Virus record (IMG/VR): IMGVR_UViG_3300033153_006754
Location: 1 to 63,727 of that record
Length of the DNA: 63,727 bases
Origin: a virus
Direction: 5' to 3' (one strand)
Shown: one piece after another, positions 38,567 through 46,427 of the stretch
How the letters are laid out: every line of letters begins with the position of its first letter
Numbering within the stretch: the first letter of the stretch is position 1
Program-made: the position numbers and the translations under genes
Notes under the pieces: generated by a model
Database searches by the model: none
Told to the model about the DNA's origin: nothing
The model's input: the letters and a program-made list of their open reading frames with translations, nothing else

Positions 38567-38895
38567 TAGAAGCTACCTGCAAAACGACCTACCATACCAA
38601 GCATGGGATTCTGGATCCCAGTGCCATTCCTGGCGTAGTGGAGTGCCAAGGTCATGTGTGCCGAGTTACCGTAGTTCGAACCCATTCCGTGTCTGGAAGT
38701 CGGGCCGAAGGGTCCACGTTGCATGGTGGACAGTACCCGGGACATGTGAGCTGACTCTTCAGCGCGCCTCCACCTGTTTGATTGTGTATAGCCTTCACTC
38801 ACAGCAGCACCAGCACCGACAGCTGCTATAGCAGCACCACCAAGTCCAACACCAGCACCTATTGCTGCAAGGCCAATATTCCTGCCCAAAGGCAT
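38566..38895 (-). CDS. Small Gly/Ala-rich hydrophobic protein
   Basis: 109 residues. The N-terminus (GLAAIGAGVGLGGAAIAAVGAGAAV, within 8-32) is a Gly-zipper-like membrane segment, like those in ejected channel proteins. The rest is polar with RAEESAHMSRV. Not recognised. Shares the stop/start overlap with the next gene. Start preceded by GAGGAAGCTCAT. Confidence 0.6.
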   Translation of the reverse strand: MPLGRNIGLAAIGAGVGLGGAAIAAVGAGAAVSEGYTQSNRWRRAEESAHMSRVLSTMQRGPFGPTSRHGMGSNYGNSAHMTLALHYARNGTGIQNPMLGMVGRFAGSF

Positions 38896-38905
38896 ATGAG
38901 CTTCC

Positions 38906-39559
38906 TCAAATTATTCCGGTCATGACTCCGAGACCAGTGGCTGCCAGTCCCATCCTGCCACCCCAGCGACGGCCGGCAGCTCCATATCCGGCTCTGCTGG
39001 CACCAATTTGGGCCACACCACCAACGGTCTTGAAACTATTGGCAGCTCTCGCACCAAATGGAGCTGATATGGCACCGCCCAGTACAGATCCTATGCCCCA
39101 GCCAGCTCCCATCTTCATCATATTCCCGTAACCAACGAACTGACCGGCAGCCATGAGCCCTGCACCACCAGCTACACCGCCGGCAATTCGCCTGCGGCCA
39201 AAGGTAGCAGCAGCTTCCTTGCCAAATCTTCTGGTATCCCACAAGCGCTTGGTGTATTGCGATCTGCTAACTGGCCTTCTACCAGACGGAAGGGTAGTAA
39301 ACGCCTCATGCCCTGCTACTGTCTTGAGGTATCTACCCATGCCTTCCATTCTACCCTGTGCACTGAAGCCAACCCCAAAGAAGGACTTCATCTGACTACC
39401 CATACCAACGAAGCCATCATTTTGGAAGGCCTTCATGAATCCTGGGCCGCCCTCGTTCATCTGCAGCCAACCGTTCTTGCCACCCTTGATGCCAACCATT
39501 TGAGCACCTTGGTCAGCTATTGCGGCACCAGTTCTGTACATTACATCCAATACACCCAT
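38906..39559 (-). CDS. Hydrophobic virion-associated protein
   Basis: 217 residues. After a polar N-terminal half come several Gly/Ala-rich hydrophobic segments (AGGVAGGAGLMAAGQFVGYG, GWGIGSVLGGAISAPF, and the last 20 residues). The pattern resembles membrane-active ejected proteins. Not recognised. It lies directly after the giant SNase protein gene, ten bases apart, with GGAGGTTGGC before the ATG. Confidence 0.6.
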   Translation of the reverse strand: MGVLDVMYRTGAAIADQGAQMVGIKGGKNGWLQMNEGGPGFMKAFQNDGFVGMGSQMKSFFGVGFSAQGRMEGMGRYLKTVAGHEAFTTLPSGRRPVSRSQYTKRLWDTRRFGKEAAATFGRRRIAGGVAGGAGLMAAGQFVGYGNMMKMGAGWGIGSVLGGAISAPFGARAANSFKTVGGVAQIGASRAGYGAAGRRWGGRMGLAATGLGVMTGII

Positions 39560-39568
39560 GCCAACCTC

Positions 39569-42500
39569 CTATGCTGCCCTTGCTGCCATACGGGAACGGT
39601 TGCGATCTAGCTTGGGAACACTGTTCATGCCAGAGTAGCGTTCGATAACACTTCTAACGCGACTACCACGTCGTTGGTTCCACAGTACATTATTAACTAA
39701 CCCAAAGGTCGGTGTAAACATAGATATTGGCCGGCCGGCCTTCGGACTCGAGGTGATCTTCCGCTTGCTCTCTGTTATCTGCAGAGTTTTTGAATCAATA
39801 TCCTGACCCTGTATTGGGTTGTAGGCACCACCGAATGGAGTCATGTCCGGGCGTGCAGGATCCATACCATGGAACCTGTTGAACTGGTTCACAGGACCAC
39901 GCATACCCTGGATGCCACCCATCTGGTAGAGCATGGCAGGATCCATACTCATGCTAGGATCAGGATTGCGGCGCTTGCGTGCACCTAGTACTGCAGCTGT
40001 TGGATACCTTACTGCTGTAGCAGCAACTTCACCAAGAACAAAAGATCCAACAAGGTTGATGACCGCCGAACCAACGAATCCAAGTATTGCCCCACCAATC
40101 GTACCAGCAGGGCCAAGAGCAGAACCTGCAGCAGCAAGCTTGGCACCAGCTGCCAGCCAGAGACCAGGTCTGATCAAAGCGAAGGCGGCCATTCGAGCAG
40201 TACCAGCAGCAGTCTCAGTAATGAAACCCTTTGTGGCATTCTCGTATTGATCCATCAGGGAGTAACCTTCGATAGCACCCCAGGCAACGTTCATGTATGG
40301 AATCTTGCCAAGAGCTCTGCCAACGCCACTCTTGCCAAACTTGCTGATACTGGAACCAACCTTGGTAAGCCGCCTCATCTTGTCTACATGTGCGGTGAAC
40401 AATGGACTGTTCTTGTTGATGTCCTTTAAGCGCTTGCCTATGTTGGTGAAGACATTCTTGACTTCCTTCTTTGCCAGGAGTGACTTCTTGTCTATGACCC
40501 TGTAGGCAAGAGCCATTTCCTCCAGGCGGCCGAAGTTGGTGATGATATCTTTTACACCGGTCACCTTGGCCATGAAGCCCTGCGGGTTGGTGACAAGATT
40601 CTTGACATTCTCACTCAGAGCATGTGTGAACTGATCCCAGGCCAGGATCTTTTTGGCACCAACGAGTTTGTTTAGCTTACCCATCTTCTTCAGGCGTTGG
40701 ATCTCGTTGGCGTCAACTCCGTATGTCCAATGCTTGGACTTTGTGGCAATGCTCTTGAACCAATCCTTGACGTTGCCACTGGCATCCTTAGTTAGTTTGC
40801 TCTGCTTACTTTCGATGTAGTCCCACAGCTTCCCAGGTGCTTCTTTGATGGACTCCCAGGAGAACTTCTTGAGTATCTTGTCGAACCACCCGAGCTTGGT
40901 ATCTGCAACACTGGCTATGTTGGTGATGAACGAGGTGCTCATCTTGCGACGTCTCATCCATGCGTGTCTGGACATCTGGTCATACTTCATTGCCTTGAGA
41001 CCAGCTTTTACCTTTTTGCCAGCAACCTTACTTTCCCTCAACTGGTTCGGCGTCAACGTTTCAGCTGGGTCCAGGAGATGACCTGCCTTAACGAATGAGT
41101 CCCAGGCCTCGAGCATTGGATGCTTGTTAGGAGCCAAATAGCGCTCGAGGCCCATTACAACACCCTGCAGACCAAGGTGCTTCAGAGCCTCCCGCTTGTG
41201 GGCAGAGGCTGCCTCTTCAGCTGCCACACCCATGTTCTGGTGCTGGGCCCAGGCTCCAACCTTGTGGCTGGCTACGAAGTCTCCATGCGGCCGCATTCCC
41301 ATGAACTCCCGCGGGTGCCGCGGTGTGTCCATCATCCGCTCGCCGATGCCTTGCTCATCACCCTTGAGCATAGCCCAGGTGCCAATTGCGACTCCGGTAA
41401 GAACCAGAGCTCCAATGCCAGCAGCAGGACCAATACCGTGGTACCTGGATGAGGATGACTTCATGCCTGAGCTGGGTGGCACTGGAACATTGCGCGCCGG
41501 GATGGACCGGTCAACCACCTTGATAGCTTTGGGTGGTTTCGCTGTTGTGGTTGGTGTTGGCTTGCGTGTTGGTGACTGTGGTGGTTTGGCATGTTGTGCC
41601 TGGGCAGCATCATCCACTTGCTCAAGGTAAGCGTCCACATCATTGACATAGAAGCCATGGCCACCGTCTTTGTAGGTCTGGAATATGACGTCCCTGGCCT
41701 TGGCATCAGGGTATGCAGCAAGGGTACGTTTCGGGGTGTCAATGACCCTGTATTTACCAGTGGTGCTACTGTGTACGTACAGCTCACCAGTGCCTGTGTA
41801 TATGGGACCTACACCCTTACCCATGTTTACGGGAGTGGTGCGATGCAGGTCTGGTCTGGTACCCGATTCACCAGGATAATGGTTCACTGCTTGTGTAAGG
41901 TCAGGTCTGGTACCTGCACCCAACGGATCGGCACTGACCGGAGCACTCGGTAGCATCGGGGATGTGACTGCAATTGGAACAGACGTAGCGTTCAGATTGT
42001 TGACCGTGGTGTTCCATATGGTACGTGAATCAATTGGAGAAGATCCGTACCTCTCATTCACTGCTGACTGTACAGCAGTGATCTTGGCTCGGCCGGACGA
42101 GAAGTCAGAGACGTTGCCACCACGAACCTGAGTTGGCGTGATGCCAGATCCAACGATACTCCATGGAGTTACTGGACCACGGATGCCAGGCAGGAAGCCG
42201 GCGTTCTTGGTGCGCTTGTTTAGCCGGCCCATGGTCTCGGCCCTGTATGCCGAGCCGACCTGATACATGTCCTGGACTTCATCTGGAGTCCATGGTGAAC
42301 GGCTGCTGTCATGAGCGCGCTGGACCAGGCCATACCAATCGGACAACGCTGCACTACGCGTAATCCTGTCCAGGGAGGTCATGGTGGTGTTGGTGACCCT
42401 CTTGCCTGCAATGAGCCCCATGGCCCGGTGCATCTGCCAGCCCTTGGACTGCCACATGCCAATCTTGCCAGAGGCGGCTAGGGCTTCAGCACTAGCGTAG

Positions 42501-43750
42501 GCGTTGTGGTCAACGATCTGCCTCTTCCGACTCTGCCAGGGCAGAGCGGCAGCAGCACCACCACGAACCAGTTGGAGGTTAAGATTGGCGCGCCGATCGC
42601 CGATGAGCACGCCTACATGCCTGTTATAACTTCGTGAGCTAGGATCAAATACAAGCCGGAGGCTCTGCTGACGCTCGATCAGGTGCTCGAAGTACTCAGC
42701 ACCCTGCTTGCCAGCAAATTGATCCTCAGCTATACGCCCGGACATGCCCGGGTGCTCAACTTCAGGAGCATCGATGCCAGCCAGCCTGATGCTGACCGGC
42801 TTCTTGAACATGTTCATCAAGCCGCGGCGCTTGACAGTGATGGAGTCAGCATCGCTGACCTTAACGTGGTAGTTCTTCAGGTCGACCACGCCCATCCAGG
42901 CACTGCGGTTCAGCCCGGCTGTCTTGAGCCAGGAGCCCCTGGCCATGTCGTACTCACCGCGATGGAACAGCCGCCTGTTGGCGGACATCATCGCGCTGGT
43001 CCAGGTCTCGTGGCTCTTCTCAAGACTCTTGTAGCTTACACCGTCAATATCCGGGTATCGGATGTCGAGTGAGGACCTGTAGGCTGATAGTTCGTTGAAT
43101 CCTCTGGTGACAGGGTTCCCGAACCTGCGTCCGGACCCAAAGTCAGTCAGAGCTCGAGCTACACCACGGCCGCAGGGCCCGAAGCTGATGCCGTCAACCT
43201 CAAGGTAAGGCGAGTCACTGGGATCTCTAACACCCTTGAGCCTGGCCTGCTTCTCTGGTAGAGCAGCATCAGCTATGGTCATCCCGGCCAGAACCATGGC
43301 TGCAGCACGCAACTTCGGATGCCTGTTAAACCAGGGCTTATACTGGGTCCTCCAGGCGTCAGATATCTCGGCGCCGGCACGACTGTATATCTTCCTGAGT
43401 GTCTCTGGCTGACTGGCTAATGCGCGAGCTGTCGTCTTGGCACCAACGCGCTGGGCACTTATCTTGCTGGATAATGTTTTATCCAGAGATCTAAGTCTGT
43501 GGGATTCAGACCTGGTGACTTCGGTTGCCTTTTGGACTGGGTTTTTGATTGCAGGAGTTGGCTGTGTAGCAGCACGCAGATCCTGACGCATCTTCCTGAA
43601 GTACGTCTTCATTGCAGAAGTTAGACGCGCAGGGGAAGGTTCGGTACTTTGACTCTGGCGTGCCTTCTTTAAGTACTCCCTCACTGCCTTGACAACGCCT
43701 GGGCTGGGCTTTTGATAATCAGCCAACTGCCACTTCCTGCTCTTTAGCAC
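39569..43750 (-). CDS. Giant virion protein with an embedded SNase (thermonuclease) domain
   Basis: 1393 residues, GTG start overlapping the end of a 48-residue gene. Residues about 288-430 form a staphylococcal-nuclease-like domain: SDADSITV (Asp300, Asp302), RLAGIDAPE (Arg322, Asp327, Glu330) and YNRHVG (Arg377) match the calcium and catalytic positions of the family. A Pro/Thr-rich linker (around 720) leads to a hydrophobic segment (GIGALVLTGVAIGTWAML); later Gly/Ala-rich hydrophobic stretches lie near 1210-1290. Probably carried in the virion and ejected, where the nuclease could degrade host DNA or RNA. Confidence 0.75.
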   Translation of the reverse strand: MLKSRKWQLADYQKPSPGVVKAVREYLKKARQSQSTEPSPARLTSAMKTYFRKMRQDLRAATQPTPAIKNPVQKATEVTRSESHRLRSLDKTLSSKISAQRVGAKTTARALASQPETLRKIYSRAGAEISDAWRTQYKPWFNRHPKLRAAAMVLAGMTIADAALPEKQARLKGVRDPSDSPYLEVDGISFGPCGRGVARALTDFGSGRRFGNPVTRGFNELSAYRSSLDIRYPDIDGVSYKSLEKSHETWTSAMMSANRRLFHRGEYDMARGSWLKTAGLNRSAWMGVVDLKNYHVKVSDADSITVKRRGLMNMFKKPVSIRLAGIDAPEVEHPGMSGRIAEDQFAGKQGAEYFEHLIERQQSLRLVFDPSSRSYNRHVGVLIGDRRANLNLQLVRGGAAAALPWQSRKRQIVDHNAYASAEALAASGKIGMWQSKGWQMHRAMGLIAGKRVTNTTMTSLDRITRSAALSDWYGLVQRAHDSSRSPWTPDEVQDMYQVGSAYRAETMGRLNKRTKNAGFLPGIRGPVTPWSIVGSGITPTQVRGGNVSDFSSGRAKITAVQSAVNERYGSSPIDSRTIWNTTVNNLNATSVPIAVTSPMLPSAPVSADPLGAGTRPDLTQAVNHYPGESGTRPDLHRTTPVNMGKGVGPIYTGTGELYVHSSTTGKYRVIDTPKRTLAAYPDAKARDVIFQTYKDGGHGFYVNDVDAYLEQVDDAAQAQHAKPPQSPTRKPTPTTTAKPPKAIKVVDRSIPARNVPVPPSSGMKSSSSRYHGIGPAAGIGALVLTGVAIGTWAMLKGDEQGIGERMMDTPRHPREFMGMRPHGDFVASHKVGAWAQHQNMGVAAEEAASAHKREALKHLGLQGVVMGLERYLAPNKHPMLEAWDSFVKAGHLLDPAETLTPNQLRESKVAGKKVKAGLKAMKYDQMSRHAWMRRRKMSTSFITNIASVADTKLGWFDKILKKFSWESIKEAPGKLWDYIESKQSKLTKDASGNVKDWFKSIATKSKHWTYGVDANEIQRLKKMGKLNKLVGAKKILAWDQFTHALSENVKNLVTNPQGFMAKVTGVKDIITNFGRLEEMALAYRVIDKKSLLAKKEVKNVFTNIGKRLKDINKNSPLFTAHVDKMRRLTKVGSSISKFGKSGVGRALGKIPYMNVAWGAIEGYSLMDQYENATKGFITETAAGTARMAAFALIRPGLWLAAGAKLAAAGSALGPAGTIGGAILGFVGSAVINLVGSFVLGEVAATAVRYPTAAVLGARKRRNPDPSMSMDPAMLYQMGGIQGMRGPVNQFNRFHGMDPARPDMTPFGGAYNPIQGQDIDSKTLQITESKRKITSSPKAGRPISMFTPTFGLVNNVLWNQRRGSRVRSVIERYSGMNSVPKLDRNRSRMAARAA

Positions 43751-43890
43751 TTGCCCTTTTTACCCTTGCCTGCTTTCGCGCTCTTGTCAGCCTTGCCGAA
43801 CGGCATGGACTGTTTCCCACCGAAGGGCTTGCCTTTGCTGGCCGCCTTCTTGCCACCCTTCTTGGGAGCTGCTTTGGATTTTGCTGCCAT
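43744..43890 (-). CDS. Very basic 48-residue protein
   Basis: Reads MAAKSKAAPKKGGKKAA and continues Lys-rich to GKGKKGKC; about a third of the residues are Lys. Start supported by GAGAGGATACACC before the ATG. It resembles histone-tail-like or protamine-like peptides and ends in a single Cys. It overlaps the next gene by seven bases. Likely a nucleic-acid-binding virion or packaging accessory. Confidence 0.7.
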   Translation of the reverse strand: MAAKSKAAPKKGGKKAASKGKPFGGKQSMPFGKADKSAKAGKGKKGKC

Positions 43891-43911
43891 GGTGTATCCT
43901 CTCAACGAGTA

Positions 43912-43950
43912 TCGGGGACCGGCTGGAAACTGCTACCAACCGATCCCCGA
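43912..43950 (-). terminator. Hairpin between two genes
   Basis: TCGGGGA (43912-43918) and TCCCCGA (43944-43950) form a 7-bp stem around a 25-base loop that itself has a small CGG/CCG pairing. It lies between the stop of the 260-residue gene and the start of the 48-residue gene. No T-run follows, so it may act as an RNA-processing or partial attenuation signal. Confidence 0.45.
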
Positions 43951-43956
43951 CTACCC

Positions 43957-44739
43957 CTACTCTTCGTTCATGAAGCCAGTGACTGGATCCCTACGAGGCT
44001 TCTTGATTGGCTCTGTCTTGGGAGCTTGCTGCTCCTCCTTGACCTCAAAGTCGGCCTCAACGACTTCACCCTCGCTCTTGGAATGGTGCTCAATGAGCTT
44101 CCGTTGCCCGTCCACAACACCCTGCTGAGCCATGGCCATCTTCTCCCTGAGTTTGTTCAGCACCTCACTGGGACTCATGCGCTTGCGCGCGGCGTCCTTG
44201 CTCTTCTCCTTGCGGGTAGCCATGAGGCCTGACTGAGTGGATTGGTTCAGCTTCTGGAACTCACGCATCTCCTTGAGCCCGGGATGAGCCTTCATTTCAG
44301 TGATCGTACCTCCGTCCGGAGTGACGGCCCTGAAGGCTTGCTGGAACATGTTCTCATGGGACAGGGTCTCGGTGATTCGCTTGATCATGGTCAGGTTAAG
44401 AGCGATCGAGCCGATTGACTGCAGATCAAAGACATCGTTCGGCTGGATGTCAAGGTCATCCACCATGCCCTGCATCCACATCTGTATCAGGTTGACCTCA
44501 ACAAAGCACTGCCTGTGCATAGGAGGCTTGATGCCCTGATTGAGTAGCGGGCAGTCCTGGGATACGTCACAGTCAGGACCTGTGCAGATCTTCGGTACAA
44601 AACGAGGCACACCAGCCTTGTGGGACCTGAAGAACTTAGAGATGTTCTTCTGTTCCTTCTCATCGAGATTAGGAACCACCCAGCCTTTAGGTGACTCAAT
44701 TATGTCTTTGGGTTCTTCTTTGGGTTCTTCCTTGGCCAT
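43957..44739 (-). CDS. Protein with cysteine cluster, possible packaging role
   Basis: 260 residues. Seen: CTGPDCDVSQDCPLL (about 49-63) with a further MHRQC, a possible zinc site, then a helical middle (LDIQPNDVFDLQSIGSIALNLTMIKRI), and a Lys/Glu-rich C-terminal tail. It lies at the beginning of the packaging/virion operon, where a small terminase would be expected, but no diagnostic motif is visible. Overlaps the previous gene by 40 bases. Confidence 0.55.
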   Translation of the reverse strand: MAKEEPKEEPKDIIESPKGWVVPNLDEKEQKNISKFFRSHKAGVPRFVPKICTGPDCDVSQDCPLLNQGIKPPMHRQCFVEVNLIQMWMQGMVDDLDIQPNDVFDLQSIGSIALNLTMIKRITETLSHENMFQQAFRAVTPDGGTITEMKAHPGLKEMREFQKLNQSTQSGLMATRKEKSKDAARKRMSPSEVLNKLREKMAMAQQGVVDGQRKLIEHHSKSEGEVVEADFEVKEEQQAPKTEPIKKPRRDPVTGFMNEE

Positions 44740-44981
44740 AGCAACCGCCCACTTGGTGAGATAATGGTACCTGCTTCAGCATCGAACTTGAACTTGACAA
44801 GCTCGAGGTCGTGCTTACATAACTTCAGGGCGCACCTGAAGTAGTCACAGTCTTCCTTGTCCTTGAAGTAGTCGATCTGACGAAACCTGGTCTCCATGCC
44901 TGGGACCTCATGCTCCACCTCAAGTACGAACTCCACGTCGGTGAGAGCGGGGCCCCAGTCAAGATCAGCTTTTGTTGTCAA
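44700..44981 (-). CDS. Small soluble protein, unknown
   Basis: 93 residues. N-terminal part acidic (TDVEFVLEVEHEVPG), a short Cys-containing helix (DYFRCALKLCKHDLEL), then a basic C-terminus (RKNPKKNPK). Not recognised. It overlaps both neighbours (17 bases with the upstream membrane protein, 40 with the downstream gene), which supports real translation-coupled expression. Confidence 0.6.
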   Translation of the reverse strand: MTTKADLDWGPALTDVEFVLEVEHEVPGMETRFRQIDYFKDKEDCDYFRCALKLCKHDLELVKFKFDAEAGTIISPSGRLLWPRKNPKKNPKT

Positions 44982-45315
44982 GACCGAGCTCCTTCAGCTT
45001 GGCATCCATAAGCGCCTTGAGGCCAGCTGCCTCGAGATCCATGCCAGTGTTCTTCAAGGTCTTGCGTACGATGGCCCTGGCGTTCTCAACACCTGAGGTA
45101 TCCACCTTGATCTGGTTGAGGGCGCTCGTGGCATGCCCCAGGAGATCGTCGGTCTGCTTGCCGGCTTTTGCCAGATCAGCGGCGAGGCCCTTGAAGTTGC
45201 CGGCCTTGACCTTCTGGATGATGCCCCAGACAGTCATGCCCAGAGCTGTAACTGAGGCAATGATGCCAATGATGAGGTAGATGTTCTGAAGAGCAGTTGA
45301 TGCTTCGAGAATCAT
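44965..45315 (-). CDS. Small single-pass membrane protein (holin-like?)
   Basis: 116 residues with start at 45315, chosen because GGAGGACACC precedes it; an upstream start five codons earlier lacks this site. One membrane helix near residues 13-34 (YLIIGIIASVTALGMTVWGII), followed by an amphipathic, Ala/Lys-rich helix region. It is the first gene of the long leftward virion operon. Topology would fit a class III holin or a spanin-like helper; no lysin is visible nearby, so function is uncertain. Confidence 0.6.
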   Translation of the reverse strand: MILEASTALQNIYLIIGIIASVTALGMTVWGIIQKVKAGNFKGLAADLAKAGKQTDDLLGHATSALNQIKVDTSGVENARAIVRKTLKNTGMDLEAAGLKALMDAKLKELGLDNKS

Positions 45316-45419
45316 GGTGTCCTCCGTCAATACGCTAAGTGATAGCTGACAGAGCTCACCAACGGCGGAGGAACTCTACAGCTCCACCCGGCTTATCTTG
45401 GGTGTGTACAGGCAGGTTG

Positions 45420-45545
45420 TCAAGACTTTACTGTGTGGATCTTGCCGCAATTCACGCAGACAAGTTTGGTGTCATCCACAGCGTCTTCGATCCTGGGAGT
45501 GAACTCCTCGCCGCCACACTCATCACATTTCTTGTCGTCGTTCAT
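45420..45545 (-). CDS. 41-residue zinc ribbon protein
   Basis: Reads MNDDKKCDECGGEEF and ends VCVNCGKIHTVKS: two CxxC knuckles 22 residues apart form a minimal zinc ribbon. Start supported by GAGAGACGAC before the ATG. It lies alone between the tRNA array and the virion operon. Likely a small nucleic-acid- or protein-binding regulator; exact role unknown. Confidence 0.7.
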   Translation of the reverse strand: MNDDKKCDECGGEEFTPRIEDAVDDTKLVCVNCGKIHTVKS

Positions 45546-45574
45546 ATGTCGTCTCTCTCGAGTTATTTGTCTGC

Positions 45575-45597
45575 CCGGCTCTATGGCCGGGCCTGGT
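45575..45597 (-). terminator. GC hairpin upstream of the zinc ribbon gene
   Basis: GCCCGGC and GCCGGGC pair around a short loop. It lies between the array-end promoter region and the zinc ribbon gene. On the minus strand it is followed by AGACAAATAA, not a T-run, so it is at best a weak terminator or a 5' leader stem. Confidence 0.4.
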
Positions 45598-45635
45598 GCG
45601 GGGTTCCAGGACGCCCGCTACGGTCTCAATGACCG

Positions 45636-45722
45636 TTATCTCGTATCTGAGAGGTCGACTAAGTAGCGTCCGCCTGGCCGGCCGAAACCTTCGTCTGGAT
45701 CCTTGACCTCCAGCACGTGCAT
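45636..45722 (-). CDS. Possible 28-residue peptide downstream of the tRNA array
   Basis: An open frame reads MHVLEVKDPDEGF and on to YLVDLSDTR. Its ATG overlaps the -10 box of a well-formed promoter (45721-45748); a transcript from that promoter would begin about at the third codon (GTG), so translation would have to be leaderless from GTG. The amino-acid make-up looks protein-like, but this is weak evidence. Confidence 0.3.
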   Translation of the reverse strand: MHVLEVKDPDEGFGRPGGRYLVDLSDTR

Positions 45723-45748
45723 GGTACACGGGCTGTGTGAGATGTCAA
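45721..45748 (-). promoter_or_regulatory. Promoter at the end of the tRNA array
   Basis: Minus strand TTGACA, 16-base spacer, TACCAT. It belongs to the same family as four other promoters here (TTGACT, 16 bases, TAnnnT). The -35 box overlaps the last base of the tRNA-Thr gene. It would drive the zinc ribbon gene and perhaps the virion operon. Confidence 0.6.
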
Positions 45749-45820
45749 GCCCCCGGCCGGCATCGAACCAGCGACCTACGGTTTACAAAACCGTCGCTCT
45801 CCCAACTGAGCTACGGAGGC
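45748..45820 (-). tRNA. tRNA-Thr(TGT)
   Basis: Complete cloverleaf: acceptor GCCTCCG with CGGGGGC, D-arm GCTC/GAGC, anticodon stem ACGGT/ACCGT with loop TTTGTAA, T-arm GCTGG/CCGGC. No CCA is encoded; the 3' flank is TGACA. Last gene of the array in the direction of transcription. Confidence 0.95.
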
Positions 45821-45823
45821 ATA

Positions 45824-45897
45824 TGGTGGGGCTGGAAGGAATTGAACCCTCGACATTGAGGTTCGTAGCCTCACGTCCCGAGTCCACGGGCAACCCC
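45824..45897 (-). tRNA. tRNA-Arg(ACG), unusual D-arm
   Basis: Acceptor GGGGTTG with CAGCCCC, anticodon stem TGAGG/CCTCA with loop CTACGAA, T-stem GAGGG/CCTTC, CCA encoded. The usual T at position 8 is C and the D-stem shrinks to about three pairs (CGT/ACG), so folding or modification may be atypical. Confidence 0.85.
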
Positions 45898-45901
45898 GAT
45901 C

Positions 45902-45977
45902 TGGTACGCCCGGAGGGATTCGAACCCCCAACAACCGGTTTAGAAAGCCGGTACCCATCCAATTGGGACTCGAGCGC
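45902..45977 (-). tRNA. tRNA-Arg(TCT)
   Basis: Acceptor GCGCTCG with CGGGCGT, anticodon loop TTTCTAA in a CCGG/CCGG stem, T-arm GGGGG... with loop TTCGAAT, CCA encoded. The pair closing the anticodon loop is a C-A mismatch. Confidence 0.9.
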
Positions 45978-46053
45978 TGGTATCCCCGGAAGGACTCGAA
46001 CCTTCATTCCAGGATTAGGAATCCTGTGTCCTGTCCGTTTGGACGACGGAGAC
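45978..46053 (-). tRNA. tRNA-Arg(CCT)
   Basis: Acceptor GTCTCCG with CGGGGAT, D-stem GTCC/GGAC, anticodon stem CAGGA/TCCTG with loop TTCCTAA, T-stem GAAGG/CCTTC, CCA encoded. It directly abuts the preceding tRNA gene. Confidence 0.95.
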
Positions 46054-46129
46054 TGGCACTGCGAGAAGGACTCGAACCTTCAACCGCCAGGTTCGGAACC
46101 TGGTGCTCTATCCGTTGAGCTACCGCAGT
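46054..46129 (-). tRNA. tRNA-Arg(CCG)
   Basis: Acceptor ACTGCGG with TCGCAGT, D-stem GCTC/GAGC, anticodon stem CCAGG/CCTGG with loop TTCCGAA, CCA encoded. Fourth Arg isoacceptor in a row, giving cover of CGG codons. Confidence 0.95.
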
Positions 46130-46200
46130 TGGCAGGCCGTCGAGGTGTCGATCCCCGCTGGCGGGGGTTGGAGTCCCACCTGATCGCCGGATCACAGCCT
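46130..46200 (-). tRNA. tRNA-Trp(CCA), degenerate
   Basis: Acceptor AGGCTGT with ACGGCCT and an encoded CCA are clear; T-stem CGGGG/CCTCG is paired but the T-loop starts with A (ATCGACA). The anticodon arm reads CTCCAAC with a mismatch at the loop-closing pair, and the D-region is shorter than normal. The only Trp candidate in the array; it may be weak or a pseudogene. Confidence 0.6.
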
Positions 46201-46203
46201 ACA

Positions 46204-46275
46204 TAGATCTCCGAGGAGTCGAACCCACAACCTACTGGCTCAAAACCAGCCGTGCTACCATTACACCAGAGATCC
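46204..46275 (-). tRNA. tRNA-Gln(TTG)
   Basis: Acceptor GGATCTC with GAGATCT, D-arm GTG/CAC around TAATGGTA, anticodon stem GCTGG/CCAGT with loop TTTTGAG, T-stem GTGGG/CCTCG. No CCA encoded (ATGT follows). Confidence 0.95.
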
Positions 46276-46351
46276 TGGTAGGGGTGGAAGGGTTCGAACC
46301 TTCGACCTCTTGAGTCAGAGTCAAGCGTTCTACCAGTTGAACTACACCCCT
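46276..46351 (-). tRNA. tRNA-Gln(CTG)
   Basis: Acceptor AGGGGTG with CACCCCT, D-stem GTTC/GAAC, anticodon stem CTTGA/TCAAG with loop CTCTGAC, T-stem GAAGG/CCTTC, CCA encoded. Its 5' end lies immediately after the permuted tRNA-like element. Confidence 0.95.
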
Positions 46352-46427
46352 ATTTGCCGGCGTTCTGCCAGTTAAACTATGCCAAGGTTTCCCTCGGCAG
46401 TCGGGTTCGAACCGACACTTCCGGCGC
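46352..46427 (-). ncRNA. Circularly permuted tRNA-like RNA with GAAA-closed acceptor stem
   Basis: On the minus strand the 3' half of a tRNA comes first and its 5' half second. Order: GCCGG (anticodon stem 3' strand), AAGT, T-stem GTCGG, loop TTCGAAC, CCGAC, TGCCGAGG, GAAA, CCTTGGCA, TA, D-stem GTTT with GAAC, G, CCGGC (anticodon stem 5' strand), AAAT. All four stems pair: the 8-bp acceptor TGCCGAGG/CCTTGGCA is capped by GAAA, and the 5-bp anticodon stem CCGGC/GCCGG is perfect but is open where the anticodon loop would be. It lies exactly between the CCA of tRNA-Pro and the 5' end of tRNA-Gln, so normal processing of neighbours would release it. No anticodon is present. Confidence 0.8.

Noticed and set aside
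1-45330. Plus-strand open frames opposite the virion genes
   Set aside because: They mirror the long minus-strand genes, lack ribosome sites and contain no recognisable domain.
45395-45419. Promoter of the virion operon from TTGACA near 45415
   Set aside because: A perfect -35 is present but no acceptable -10 at 15-18 bases; left unassigned.
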